In this document: piece after piece, positions 1 through 4,536 of the stretch | Position numbering within the stretch: the first letter of the stretch is position 1 | Layout: each line of letters starts with the position of its first letter | From: an uncultured Collinsella sp. | GTDB lineage: Bacteria; Actinomycetota; Coriobacteriia; Coriobacteriales; Coriobacteriaceae | Direction: 5' to 3' | Assembly (NCBI GenBank): GCA_900551635.1 | Contig: URWQ01000082.1 | Location: forward strand, 1-6,694 | DNA: 6,694 nt | Translations under genes and position numbers: made by a program | The notes under the pieces: generated by a model | Seen by the model: the letters and a program-made list of their open reading frames with translations, nothing else | What the model was told of the DNA's origin: nothing | Database searches by the model: none

Positions 1-173
1 TTATGGGAATTACATATCTCTGCTGGGGAATTACAGAGATTTATCTGGCGATTTTGCGCAGTATCGGACGTGTAACGATCAGTATGGCATTGAATATGCT
101 GGCTTTTATATTGAATATTATCCTGAATGCCACTTTTATCTTCGGGCTTTTCGGCGCACCGAAGCTGGGGGCT
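1..173 (+). CDS. MATE-family multidrug efflux transporter, internal fragment
   Basis: Read from base 3, this frame gives about 57 residues of hydrophobic membrane protein with no stop until the junction: YLCWGITEIYLAILRSIGR, then a long transmembrane stretch, then FIFGLFGAPKLG. The LRSIGR and GAPKLG segments are typical of MATE (multi antimicrobial extrusion) transporters, cation-coupled drug exporters of the inner membrane. Whole MATE proteins are about 450 residues, so this is only a central piece. Its base composition is visibly AT-richer than everything to the right, and the frame hits TGA at 174-176 immediately after homology stops. I infer a piece of a different genome, possibly a gut Firmicute, joined to the phage sequence. 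The family call rests on recognised motifs only. Confidence 0.75.
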
Positions 174-176
174 TGA
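165..176. other. Chimeric junction between MATE fragment and phage sequence
   Basis: To the left, frame 3 is a MATE transporter of AT-rich codon use. To the right, frame 1 becomes an open, GC3-rich phage-type gene. The switch happens in a few bases around the G-run at 167-171. No adapter remnant, target-site duplication or inverted repeat is visible here, so an assembly or amplification chimera is more likely than a natural insertion. Confidence 0.7.
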
Positions 177-447
177 GTTCGAGCTTGTCACGCCGAACGG
201 CACGTGGAGCCTGCGAAGCCCGCTGTTCGCCCTGTGCGGCAGCGGCACGACCGGGTGCCACAACCAGTTCCACGGCGGCGCGGGCCTCAGGGCCGAGTGG
301 CGCTGGCGCTCCAAGGTGTACGAGGAGGCCTGGTGGACGGGCCAACTGCTGGAAGTCTACGAGCCGCACCACCAGGGGCTGTACGAGTACGGCTATTGGG
401 CGATAACCGACGAACACGGAAACGAAATGATTCGAGAAGGGAAATGA
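172..447 (+). CDS. HNH-endonuclease-like phage protein, 5'-truncated
   Basis: About 91 residues remain, opening directly at the chimeric junction, so the true start and N-terminal half are missing. Near residue 21 of the remnant is LCGSGTTGCHNQFHGG. This CxxGxxxCH...FH arrangement is what I expect from the zinc- and metal-binding C-terminal part of small phage HNH nucleases (Cys, Cys-His, then a final His). After it comes a Trp/Tyr-rich tail with WRW, AWW and YEYGYW. If the family is right, the whole protein would cut or nick DNA in the cytoplasm. The upstream HNH cysteine pair and catalytic His cannot be seen. The stop TGA overlaps a possible ATG of the next gene (ATGA at 444-447). An alternative is a non-catalytic zinc-binding phage protein. 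Confidence 0.6.
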   Translation, partial: LEFELVTPNGTWSLRSPLFALCGSGTTGCHNQFHGGAGLRAEWRWRSKVYEEAWWTGQLLEVYEPHHQGLYEYGYWAITDEHGNEMIREGK

Positions 448-449
448 CC

Positions 450-827
450 ATGGAGATCAAGACTTGCGAGCAGTACGTGCTCGCACAGCTGTTCGACCAG
501 CAGGACGAGAACGACATGCTCAACCGCGAGCTGAAGTACCGCGACGAGCGCATCGACGAGCTGACCGGGCAGATTGATGCCATCGAGGCGGCGCACGGCT
601 CCGCGATGCAGCAGGCCATCCGCAAGGCCGGGCGCGATGCGCTCATGAGCCACTGCACGGGATACGCGTGCGAGGTGACCGACGGCGAGACGTTCGAGGA
701 CTGGTGCCTTGAGAATGTGCGCAAGTACTACCTGCCCGAGGGCATCAGCGTGCTTGCGTTCATCAAGGAGTTCGAACCTGAGCTTCGCGCGAAGTACGAC
801 AAGCAGGCTGCCGAGGCGCGCGAATGA
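450..827 (+). CDS. Hypothetical phage protein with N-terminal coiled coil
   Basis: A 125-residue acidic protein that I do not recognise. Residues about 8-45 are rich in heptad-like charged and Leu/Ile positions (NRELKYRDERIDELTGQIDAI), which suggests a coiled coil and perhaps dimerisation. The second half contains a Cys pair (HCTGYAC) and a helical tail. Two starts are possible. ATG 444 overlaps the previous stop as ATGA but has only 2-3 bases after the AAGG-type ribosome site at 435-441. ATG 450 has about 8 bases and is preferred. The gene ends in an ATGA overlap with its neighbour, so it belongs to the same transcript. No signal peptide or membrane segment is seen. Confidence 0.8.
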   Translation: MEIKTCEQYVLAQLFDQQDENDMLNRELKYRDERIDELTGQIDAIEAAHGSAMQQAIRKAGRDALMSHCTGYACEVTDGETFEDWCLENVRKYYLPEGISVLAFIKEFEPELRAKYDKQAAEARE

Positions 828-1063
828 TACGCATCTACGAGCGCTCGCTCTGCCAGAGCTACGCAAGCGCATACCGGCAGGGCATCGAAATCGCCACCAC
901 GGGCACCGAGGAAGAGGCGCTGTCCATCGTCGAGGCCCTGACCGACGACAGCTACCAGTGCTTCGCACTGCTGGAAGACGGAACCGTGCTCGACCTGCGG
1001 GGCCGGTTCCCCGGTTGCGTGGAGTTGGGCTGTGAGGAGGAACGCGATGGCAACCGAGATTGA
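824..1063 (+). CDS. Small hypothetical phage protein (79 aa)
   Basis: The product is acidic, soluble-looking and not recognised. It starts at ATG 824 in an ATGA overlap with the upstream stop, with GAGG at 813-816 as the likely ribosome site. The middle (GTEEEALSIVEALTDD followed by a short beta-like FALLEDGTVLDL) suggests a small alpha/beta fold. The last five codons overlap the start of the next gene. Third codon positions are GC-rich like the neighbours, which supports real coding. No function can be assigned. Confidence 0.75.
   Translation: MIRIYERSLCQSYASAYRQGIEIATTGTEEEALSIVEALTDDSYQCFALLEDGTVLDLRGRFPGCVELGCEEERDGNRD
1034..1042 (+). promoter_or_regulatory. Strong Shine-Dalgarno deciding the start at 1047
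   Basis: The string GAGGAGGAA lies 4 bases before ATG 1047, and inside the 3' end of the previous gene. It selects ATG 1047 over the upstream in-frame GTG at 1032, which has no comparable site. Confidence 0.75.
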
Positions 1064-1397
1064 GCCGCTGATTATGCCGTTCGACCCGCTTTGGGTCACC
1101 ACCAGCAAGCGAGAGTACCGCGAGGCCGTGCGCAGGATGGGCGAAGAGCCGGGAGACACCAAGGGCAAGGACGGCCTCACCAGCTGCATCCCGGGCAAGG
1201 GGTGCGTGATCTGGATCAGCCGCAAGGTGAAGGCCCCGGACCTGTACGCGCTCGCCGCCCACGAGGCGACGCATGCGGCGTGCGACATGCTTGCCAGCAT
1301 TGGGGAGGACACGCCCGCCGCCGAGGAGCTGGCCTACATGGTGCAGTCCATCACGGCGGGAATCATCATCGCCTGCGAGGGCCGCAGCGATGGCTAA
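1047..1397 (+). CDS. HEXXH (HEATH) metallopeptidase-like phage protein
   Basis: A 116-residue protein with AAHEATHAACDML at residues 70-82. His72, Glu73 and His76 form a gluzincin-style HEXXH zinc motif. An EELAY segment at 93-97 could supply the third ligand (Glu93 or Glu94), the spacing seen in short HEXXH proteins carried by many phages. Residues 1-60 (FDPLWV, then GCVIWIS) look like a beta-rich lead-in. If active it would be a cytoplasmic zinc-dependent hydrolase or peptidase, with unknown substrate. There is no signal peptide and no separate substrate-binding domain, and the chain is very short for a protease, so a structural or inactive role is possible. The stop overlaps the next start as ATGGCTAA. 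Confidence 0.75.
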   Translation: MATEIEPLIMPFDPLWVTTSKREYREAVRRMGEEPGDTKGKDGLTSCIPGKGCVIWISRKVKAPDLYALAAHEATHAACDMLASIGEDTPAAEELAYMVQSITAGIIIACEGRSDG

Positions 1398-1617
1398 CGC
1401 CAAGGTGTTGCGGAAAGCGCAACTGCTGCGCCTGATGGTTGACGAGTTGTGCGACAACATCGAGGCCCGAGAGGCTAGCGAGTCGTGCCTGCACACCTAC
1501 GGCAGCCTCGGCTACGGCCTGGAAGACGGGCAGGGCAAGACCCAGATACAGAACGACATACGCAGGTGCAGGAGAACGCTCCTCGACCTGTGGAAGCTGA
1601 TAGGAAAGGAAATCTGA
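1390..1617 (+). CDS. Small helical phage protein (75 aa), unknown function
   Basis: The product is mostly charged helices: an N-terminal segment rich in Leu, Arg and Lys, a Gly-rich turn (YGSLGYGLEDGQG) and a basic helix (IQNDIRRCRRTLLDLWKLIG). It starts at ATG 1390, overlapping the previous stop by 8 bases (ATGGCTAA), and ends in a TGATG overlap with the next gene. The C-terminal basic helix could contact nucleic acid, but that is inference. I do not recognise the family. Confidence 0.7.
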   Translation: MANAKVLRKAQLLRLMVDELCDNIEAREASESCLHTYGSLGYGLEDGQGKTQIQNDIRRCRRTLLDLWKLIGKEI

Positions 1618-1985
1618 TGACCGACGAGAAGAAAACCGAGACCGCCAAGGAAGCCGCAACCGTGAAGAAGGCCATGATCTCGCAGCCGATGGCCGGCAAG
1701 ACAGACGAGGAGATCGTGGCCACGCGCGACCTCGCCGTGGCGAAGCTGCGCCAGATGGGCTACGAGGTCGTGAACACCCTATTCACCGACGAGTGGTACA
1801 GCGACGAGGCCATGAAGGAGCGCGGCGTGGTGCAGGTTCCGCTGTGCTTCCTTGCGAAGTCGCTTGAGAACATGAGCCTGTGCCACGCGGCCTACTTCTG
1901 CAAGGGCTGGGAGGACGCCCGAGGCTGCAAGATCGAACACGACGCCGCCACCGCATACGGGTTGGAGGTGCTTTATGAGGAGTAG
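1617..1985 (+). CDS. DUF4406 protein, nucleoside 2-deoxyribosyltransferase-like
   Basis: A 122-residue protein. After a charged 17-residue leader (Lys/Glu/Thr-rich), the core runs AMISQPMAGKTDEEI (19-33), a helix, YEVVN (49-53), PLCFLAKSLENM (75-86), and YFCKGWEDARGCKIEH (93-108). This order matches DUF4406, related to nucleoside 2-deoxyribosyltransferases, which exchange bases on deoxynucleosides. Glu107 in GCxxEH is the likely catalytic Glu by analogy. His90 sits where I recall family members usually having Asp (C-D-A-x-Y-F), so activity is uncertain. The ribosome site AGGAAAGGA precedes ATG 1617, which overlaps the previous stop (TGATG). With the MazG-like gene downstream it suggests handling of the nucleotide pool. 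Confidence 0.85.
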   Translation: MTDEKKTETAKEAATVKKAMISQPMAGKTDEEIVATRDLAVAKLRQMGYEVVNTLFTDEWYSDEAMKERGVVQVPLCFLAKSLENMSLCHAAYFCKGWEDARGCKIEHDAATAYGLEVLYEE

Positions 1986-2193
1986 CGAGTTCTTCGCCGA
2001 GGCAGCCAGCATGACGGTGGATGCCGTGAAGGCGTTGGCCGAGTGCTTCGCGCGGGCGTTCCTCCAAGCGGCGAAGGCAATACGCAAGCTGGCGAAGCGG
2101 CTCGACCCGAGGTGGCAGCGCCGATATTGCCGCGCGCTAGCGCGATCGCGCCGCAACAACCTGTACCTGAAAAGCATAGGAAGGTGCCGATGA
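1975..2193 (+). CDS. Small basic amphipathic protein (72 aa)
   Basis: It begins at ATG 1975 inside the 3' end of the DUF4406 gene, with a good GGAGGT site at 1964-1969. The N-terminal half is a long Ala-rich amphipathic helix (DAVKALAECFARAFLQAAKA). The C-terminal half is strongly basic, with several Arg/Lys clusters (RKLAKR, RWQRRY, RSRR). The pattern suggests binding to nucleic acid or to the inner face of the membrane; neither can be decided from sequence. It ends in an overlap with the next gene. Small proteins of this kind, basic and ending in short Arg-rich tails, recur in phage gene trains. Confidence 0.7.
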   Translation: MRSSEFFAEAASMTVDAVKALAECFARAFLQAAKAIRKLAKRLDPRWQRRYCRALARSRRNNLYLKSIGRCR

Positions 2194-2750
2194 TGATTGA
2201 CGACGCGACGCGCAACAGCGTTGCCGACCAGCTTGAACACGATGCAGTCTACCTCGACGGCTCGTCTCTATCCGAATGGTGGGCACGCCTTCAGTCTGTG
2301 GCATGCAACTATGAAGATTTCCCCGATCCGCGCTCCTTGTTCACGCGCCTGGCGGGACTCATCAGGCCGAACCCCATCAACGGAAGCACGTCCGACGGCT
2401 ATCACACCTTTGACGAGCTATACCACCACCGAGCCGTGCTATTTTCCGTCGTCGTTTCGGCGTTTCCCGACAAGGCATGGAAAGCGAAGGCGCACAGCGA
2501 CGGCACCATGTATGGCGGCATGTTCATCGTCGGCATCGACACGCCAGACGGCCAGGCCACCTATCACTACGACATCGATCCGTACTGGGGTATGTTCCGC
2601 TGCAAGGAGCTTGACCGAGCGCCAGAGTGGGACGGCCACACGCCAGAGCAAGCTATTGAGCGCATAGGCAAGCTGACCGGCCTTATCGACCGCGCGACCA
2701 CGCACCTTGTCCTCGATGAAGACGGCCGCACGTGTTGCGCAAAATGCTGA
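2190..2750 (+). CDS. WDGH-motif phage protein
   Basis: A 186-residue protein with the hallmark segments of a family common in phages of both Gram-positive and Gram-negative hosts: DGYHTFDELYHHR (69-81), SDGTMYGGMFIVGI (103-116), TYHYDIDPYW (124-133) and APEWDGHTPEQAIERI (144-159). I know the family as WDGH-domain proteins; its biochemical role is not established as far as I know. The conserved His, Asp and Trp positions hint at a binding or catalytic pocket. Start ATG 2190 has AGGAAGG at 2178-2184; ATG 2193 is almost equally good. The C-terminus ends with three Cys in six residues (TCCAKC). The stop is followed in the same frame by the next tiny ORF. Confidence 0.85.
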   Translation: MMIDDATRNSVADQLEHDAVYLDGSSLSEWWARLQSVACNYEDFPDPRSLFTRLAGLIRPNPINGSTSDGYHTFDELYHHRAVLFSVVVSAFPDKAWKAKAHSDGTMYGGMFIVGIDTPDGQATYHYDIDPYWGMFRCKELDRAPEWDGHTPEQAIERIGKLTGLIDRATTHLVLDEDGRTCCAKC

Positions 2751-2765
2751 TGCGACTACCTATGC

Positions 2766-2822
2766 ATGAGCAGCGCGACGTATTGCCCAGATTGCGGCGC
2801 GAAGGTCGCCAAGAATGGCTAG
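2766..2822 (+). CDS. 18-residue zinc-knuckle micro-ORF
   Basis: The product is MSSATYCPDCGAKVAKNG: a CPxCGxK zinc-ribbon half-site and nothing else. It lies in the same frame as the WDGH gene, starting 15 bases after its TGA, and its stop overlaps the start of the next gene as ATGGCTAG. Most third positions are G or C, as in the real genes. There is no clear ribosome site, so translation would depend on re-initiation after the WDGH stop. It could be a functional micro-protein, a coupling leader for the next gene, or the remnant of a longer zinc ribbon. Confidence 0.4.
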   Translation: MSSATYCPDCGAKVAKNG

Positions 2823-3237
2823 AGGCAGGACGAAGCGGTTTACCGAAAGCGAGCTGCGCGAGAGGCGAAACCGCCAATGGTGGGAATCCCGCGCCCGCTG
2901 CGGCTATGCGACCGTCTGCCCTCTGTGTGGCGGGTACACACTCTCGAAAACCGGCTATCACGCGGGCTGTGCCAAGAAGGCAGGGATCAAGATTCCAAGG
3001 CAGCGAATGAAGCGAGCTTTATTGATTGCCAAAGAGCGTCAGAAGATCCCCGTTGCCCAGATGGCTGGCCCGGTGGGCGCCGTTGTCCGCGACGATAGCG
3101 TGCGATTCGAGTCGGCTGGCGCGGCGGCGCTCGCGACATACGGGTATTGCGGCAGCTCGAACATCGTGAGGGCCGTCAGAACGGGATGCAAGGCCGGAGG
3201 TCATTACTGGAAACGAGCCGACGAGGAGGATAAATGA
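2815..3237 (+). CDS. Zinc-finger plus NUMOD1-like DNA-binding protein, no nuclease domain
   Basis: A 140-residue basic protein. Residues 1-30 are Arg-rich. A putative CCHC-type zinc site follows at CPLCGG (35-40) with His49 and Cys52. After a basic linker, residues about 95-135 read VRFESAGAAALATYGYCGSS, then NIVRAV and GGHYWKRAD. This matches the NUMOD1/IENR-type helix-turn-helix module (F-x-S-x-x-A-A ... S-x-I-x-R ... A-G-G-x-x-W) normally attached to HNH or GIY-YIG homing endonucleases to bind DNA. No HNH or GIY-YIG catalytic motif is present. I infer a stand-alone DNA-binding protein. GAAGG at 2801-2805 may serve as the ribosome site. Confidence 0.75.
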   Translation: MARGRTKRFTESELRERRNRQWWESRARCGYATVCPLCGGYTLSKTGYHAGCAKKAGIKIPRQRMKRALLIAKERQKIPVAQMAGPVGAVVRDDSVRFESAGAAALATYGYCGSSNIVRAVRTGCKAGGHYWKRADEEDK

Positions 3238-3416
3238 CCAACCAATACGTATTCAACCCCGACATACACGACGAGTGGAAGCCGCCTGCGCACCGCTGCG
3301 AGAACTGCGCCCACCACGAGCACGACGTTGTGCCGATCGTTCATTTCGACGTGGACGGCAACGAGGTCGGCAGCACTACCGGCACGCGCTGCTACTGCAA
3401 TTACGGCGGGTCATGA
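3234..3416 (+). CDS. Small Cys/His-rich protein (60 aa), probable zinc binder
   Basis: Start ATG 3234 overlaps the preceding stop (ATGA) and has a strong AGGAGG at 3224-3229. The chain holds CENCAHHEH at 22-30 and CYC at 53-55, giving a plausible zinc site of Cys22, Cys25, Cys53 and Cys55 with neighbouring His. Between them is a short beta hairpin ([12 protein letters not shown]). Function unknown; a small zinc ribbon for protein or nucleic acid contact is the simplest reading. It ends in an ATGA overlap with a 21-residue ORF. Confidence 0.75.
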   Translation: MTNQYVFNPDIHDEWKPPAHRCENCAHHEHDVVPIVHFDVDGNEVGSTTGTRCYCNYGGS

Positions 3417-3478
3417 AGCCCAGGCCGCCTATCTGGATGAGCAGGAGTATCACCACCTGCCCGAAGCCGGACCAGTAA
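3413..3478 (+). CDS. 21-residue micro-ORF in the Cys-rich cluster
   Basis: It starts at ATG 3413 in an ATGA overlap with the previous gene and ends at TAA 3476-3478. The product is proline- and basic-rich with one Cys (ITTCPKPD). About nine tenths of its third codon positions are G or C, whereas the other plus-strand frame over the same bases is clearly less so; this supports translation. It is in the same frame as the gene starting at 3485, separated by one stop and two codons. It may act mainly to couple translation to that gene. No function assigned. Confidence 0.45.
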   Translation: MKPRPPIWMSRSITTCPKPDQ

Positions 3479-3484
3479 GTCGCC

Positions 3485-3832
3485 GTGTCCACCAGCACGA
3501 GGCCCGTGACGCACGAGGCGCTGCAAACCGACGTGCCTCACGACATGCGTGGCGGCACCTACGCCATGGGCGGCACTACCGGTCTCTGGCTGAACGTCAC
3601 CTACAACTACGGCAAGCACTACTACCGTGTGCTCGGCGACAAGGGCATCCGCACCATCTACGGCATGACGGGCGCGGAGTCCATCCCCGTGCTCGAAGCG
3701 GCAGCGGTCAAGCTGTCCGACGAGGTTTCGGACGACTACTGGGAGGCCACCGAGGGCAACGCCAAGCGCCCGCTGCTTCAGCTGGCGGCGATGGCCCGCA
3801 TGCGCCCAGACGGCGTTTGGGACGGTGACTGA
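3485..3832 (+). CDS. Conserved phage protein (115 aa), function unknown
   Basis: The core segments [18 protein letters not shown] (34-51), [18 protein letters not shown] (54-71), [15 protein letters not shown] (83-97) and the ending [10 protein letters not shown] are familiar from small phage proteins of unknown role that often sit among early or accessory genes. No catalytic motif stands out. It is soluble with mixed alpha/beta character. The start is GTG 3485 and lacks a Shine-Dalgarno; the frame is closed by TAA at 3476, so the alternatives are ATG 3545 or ATG 3566, neither with a ribosome site. Re-initiation after the 21-residue ORF seems likely. Confidence 0.8.
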   Translation: MSTSTRPVTHEALQTDVPHDMRGGTYAMGGTTGLWLNVTYNYGKHYYRVLGDKGIRTIYGMTGAESIPVLEAAAVKLSDEVSDDYWEATEGNAKRPLLQLAAMARMRPDGVWDGD

Positions 3833-3834
3833 CG

Positions 3835-4014
3835 ATGGCGAGGGTGATCGCGACGCAGGAGGTGCCGGAAAACTGCTCGACATGCCTTTACGGGAAGTTC
3901 TACGGCTGCAGCCATGCCGACCGCCAGAAGGATTGGACGTACTACCGCTTTTGGCAAGGCCTGAAGCCCTGCCCGAGCTGGTGGCTTGACCAGAACCGGT
4001 TCGAGAGGGCGTGA
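3835..4014 (+). CDS. Small Cys/Trp-rich protein (59 aa), probable zinc binder
   Basis: It opens 2 bases after the previous stop at ATG 3835 and closes with TGA 4012-4014. The chain contains CSTC (14-17), then Cys25 and His27 (YGCSH), and Cys47 (KPCPSWW). Cys14, Cys17, Cys25 and Cys47 could form one zinc site. It is rich in Trp and Tyr (WTYYRFW). It is below usual gene-finder limits but coherent in codon use and position. Its layout resembles the following gene (two CxxC-like pairs then an aromatic helix), which suggests distant relatedness. Function unknown. Confidence 0.7.
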   Translation: MARVIATQEVPENCSTCLYGKFYGCSHADRQKDWTYYRFWQGLKPCPSWWLDQNRFERA

Positions 4015-4018
4015 TGAA

Positions 4019-4309
4019 ATGGTTGACTTCGAGCCGCCTAGCGGCTGGAACCTGCCGCCGGGATGCTTCGAGTCCGACCCGCGCGCGCCGTGGAACCAGG
4101 AAGAGCCGAAGACCTGTGGGAACTGCTCGCACTGCCTGGAAGGCTGCTGCGATTTCGGGATATGCGGGCTTGAGTTCGAGGATGCGTTCGACGAGGCCGA
4201 CCACGAGGTGAAGACCACGCCGTGGAAGGCTGCGCTCTGGGCGCGTGATTGGATCGTTGAGCACTACAAGGATGAGCAGGAGGACGTGTGCGACCGATGG
4301 GATGGCTAG
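4019..4309 (+). CDS. Cys-rich acidic protein (96 aa), probable zinc binder
   Basis: Eight Cys residues: Cys16, then a dense cluster CGNCSHCLEGCC at 33-44, Cys49 in DFGICG, and Cys91. The cluster followed by DFGIC recalls small phage proteins with CxxC...CdFGxC zinc sites. The rest is acidic with an aromatic helix (WKAALWARDWIVEHY, 69-83). ATG 4019 is preferred because GAGAGGG at 4003-4009 sits 9 bases upstream and the frame matches the Cys motifs. The nearer ATG at 4014 opens a frame with no recognisable features. The stop TAG lies within ATGGCTAG, as at two other junctions here. Confidence 0.75.
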   Translation: MVDFEPPSGWNLPPGCFESDPRAPWNQEEPKTCGNCSHCLEGCCDFGICGLEFEDAFDEADHEVKTTPWKAALWARDWIVEHYKDEQEDVCDRWDG

Positions 4310-4416
4310 CGACCGCCGCCATGGCTTTGCTGCTGTGAGTCCTCGCCATTGAGGCCTGGGCGATACGGATGCTGGCGGCGGGGCTGGTTCTCCTGGCCCT
4401 GCTCGCCTGCGGATAG
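4297..4416 (+). pseudogene. Two-helix membrane micro-gene interrupted by in-frame TGA
   Basis: From ATG 4297 the frame reads MGWLATAAMALLL, then TGA at 4336-4338, then VLAIEAWAIR and MLAAGLVLLALLACG to TAG at 4414-4416. Codons on both sides of the TGA are GC-rich at third positions and hydrophobic, as if one 39-residue two-helix membrane protein had a single TGG-to-TGA (Trp to stop) change. The other genes in the window use TGA as an ordinary stop, so a recoded genetic code is unlikely. It could be a real nonsense mutation, a read error, or two separate peptides (a 13-residue one, and a 15-residue one from ATG 4369). No good ribosome site lies near 4297; the closest AGGAGG ends at 4283. Confidence 0.4.
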
Positions 4417-4420
4417 GAGG
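4415..4420 (+). promoter_or_regulatory. Shine-Dalgarno that decides a TTG start
   Basis: AGGAGG overlaps the TAG stop of the interrupted membrane ORF and lies 4 bases before TTG 4425. It is the main reason to believe the TTG-started 36-residue gene. Confidence 0.65.
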
Positions 4421-4424
4421 CGCG

Positions 4425-4535
4425 TTGCGAAACGTGAACTGGGGCTGCCTGGCGTTCCTCGCCGTGGCCCTGATTATTGATGCTTTTGCCGTGTGGGCGG
4501 CTTCGTCGCTCGCGCGCTGGATGATTGGAGTATGA
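4425..4535 (+). CDS. Single-pass membrane micro-protein (36 aa)
   Basis: TTG start with a strong AGGAGG site. The product is one hydrophobic segment (GCLAFLAVALIIDAFAVWAA) after a short N-terminus with one Arg, ending in SSLARWMIGV. A single inner-membrane helix is likely. The SLARW ending resembles SLLARW in the 42-residue protein on the other side of the MazG gene. Holin-like or stress-type micro-protein roles are possible but unproven. Its stop TGA is followed directly by the next ATG at 4537. Confidence 0.6.
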   Translation: MRNVNWGCLAFLAVALIIDAFAVWAASSLARWMIGV

Positions 4536-4536
4536 C

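Noticed and set aside
393..1496. Long minus-strand open frame (367 codons) opposite several plus-strand genes
   Set aside because: It is antisense to at least four overlapping, well-supported genes with ribosome sites. It has Arg/Ala/Pro/His-rich content typical of the shadow strand in GC-rich DNA and no recognisable motif.
2190..2822. TGA recoded as Trp, because coding sense seems to continue past TGA at 2748 and 4336
   Set aside because: Most well-supported genes in the window end at TGA, often within ATGA overlaps, and TGG is used freely for Trp; the standard code fits.
3328..3828. Plus-strand frame running through the 60-, 21- and 115-residue genes, with a protein-like start around 3410 ([16 protein letters not shown])
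   Set aside because: Third positions are poorer in G and C than in the competing frame, and the later part is Arg/His-rich shadow of the conserved 115-residue protein.
3401..4264. Minus-strand open frame of 287 codons
   Set aside because: It lies opposite the 115-, 59- and 96-residue genes, has shadow-type composition and no family motif or ribosome site.
4302..4352. 16-codon ORF beginning MASDRR at the ATGGCTAG junction
   Set aside because: About half of its third positions are A or T, unlike real genes here, and the overlapping frame from 4297 has the better coding signal.
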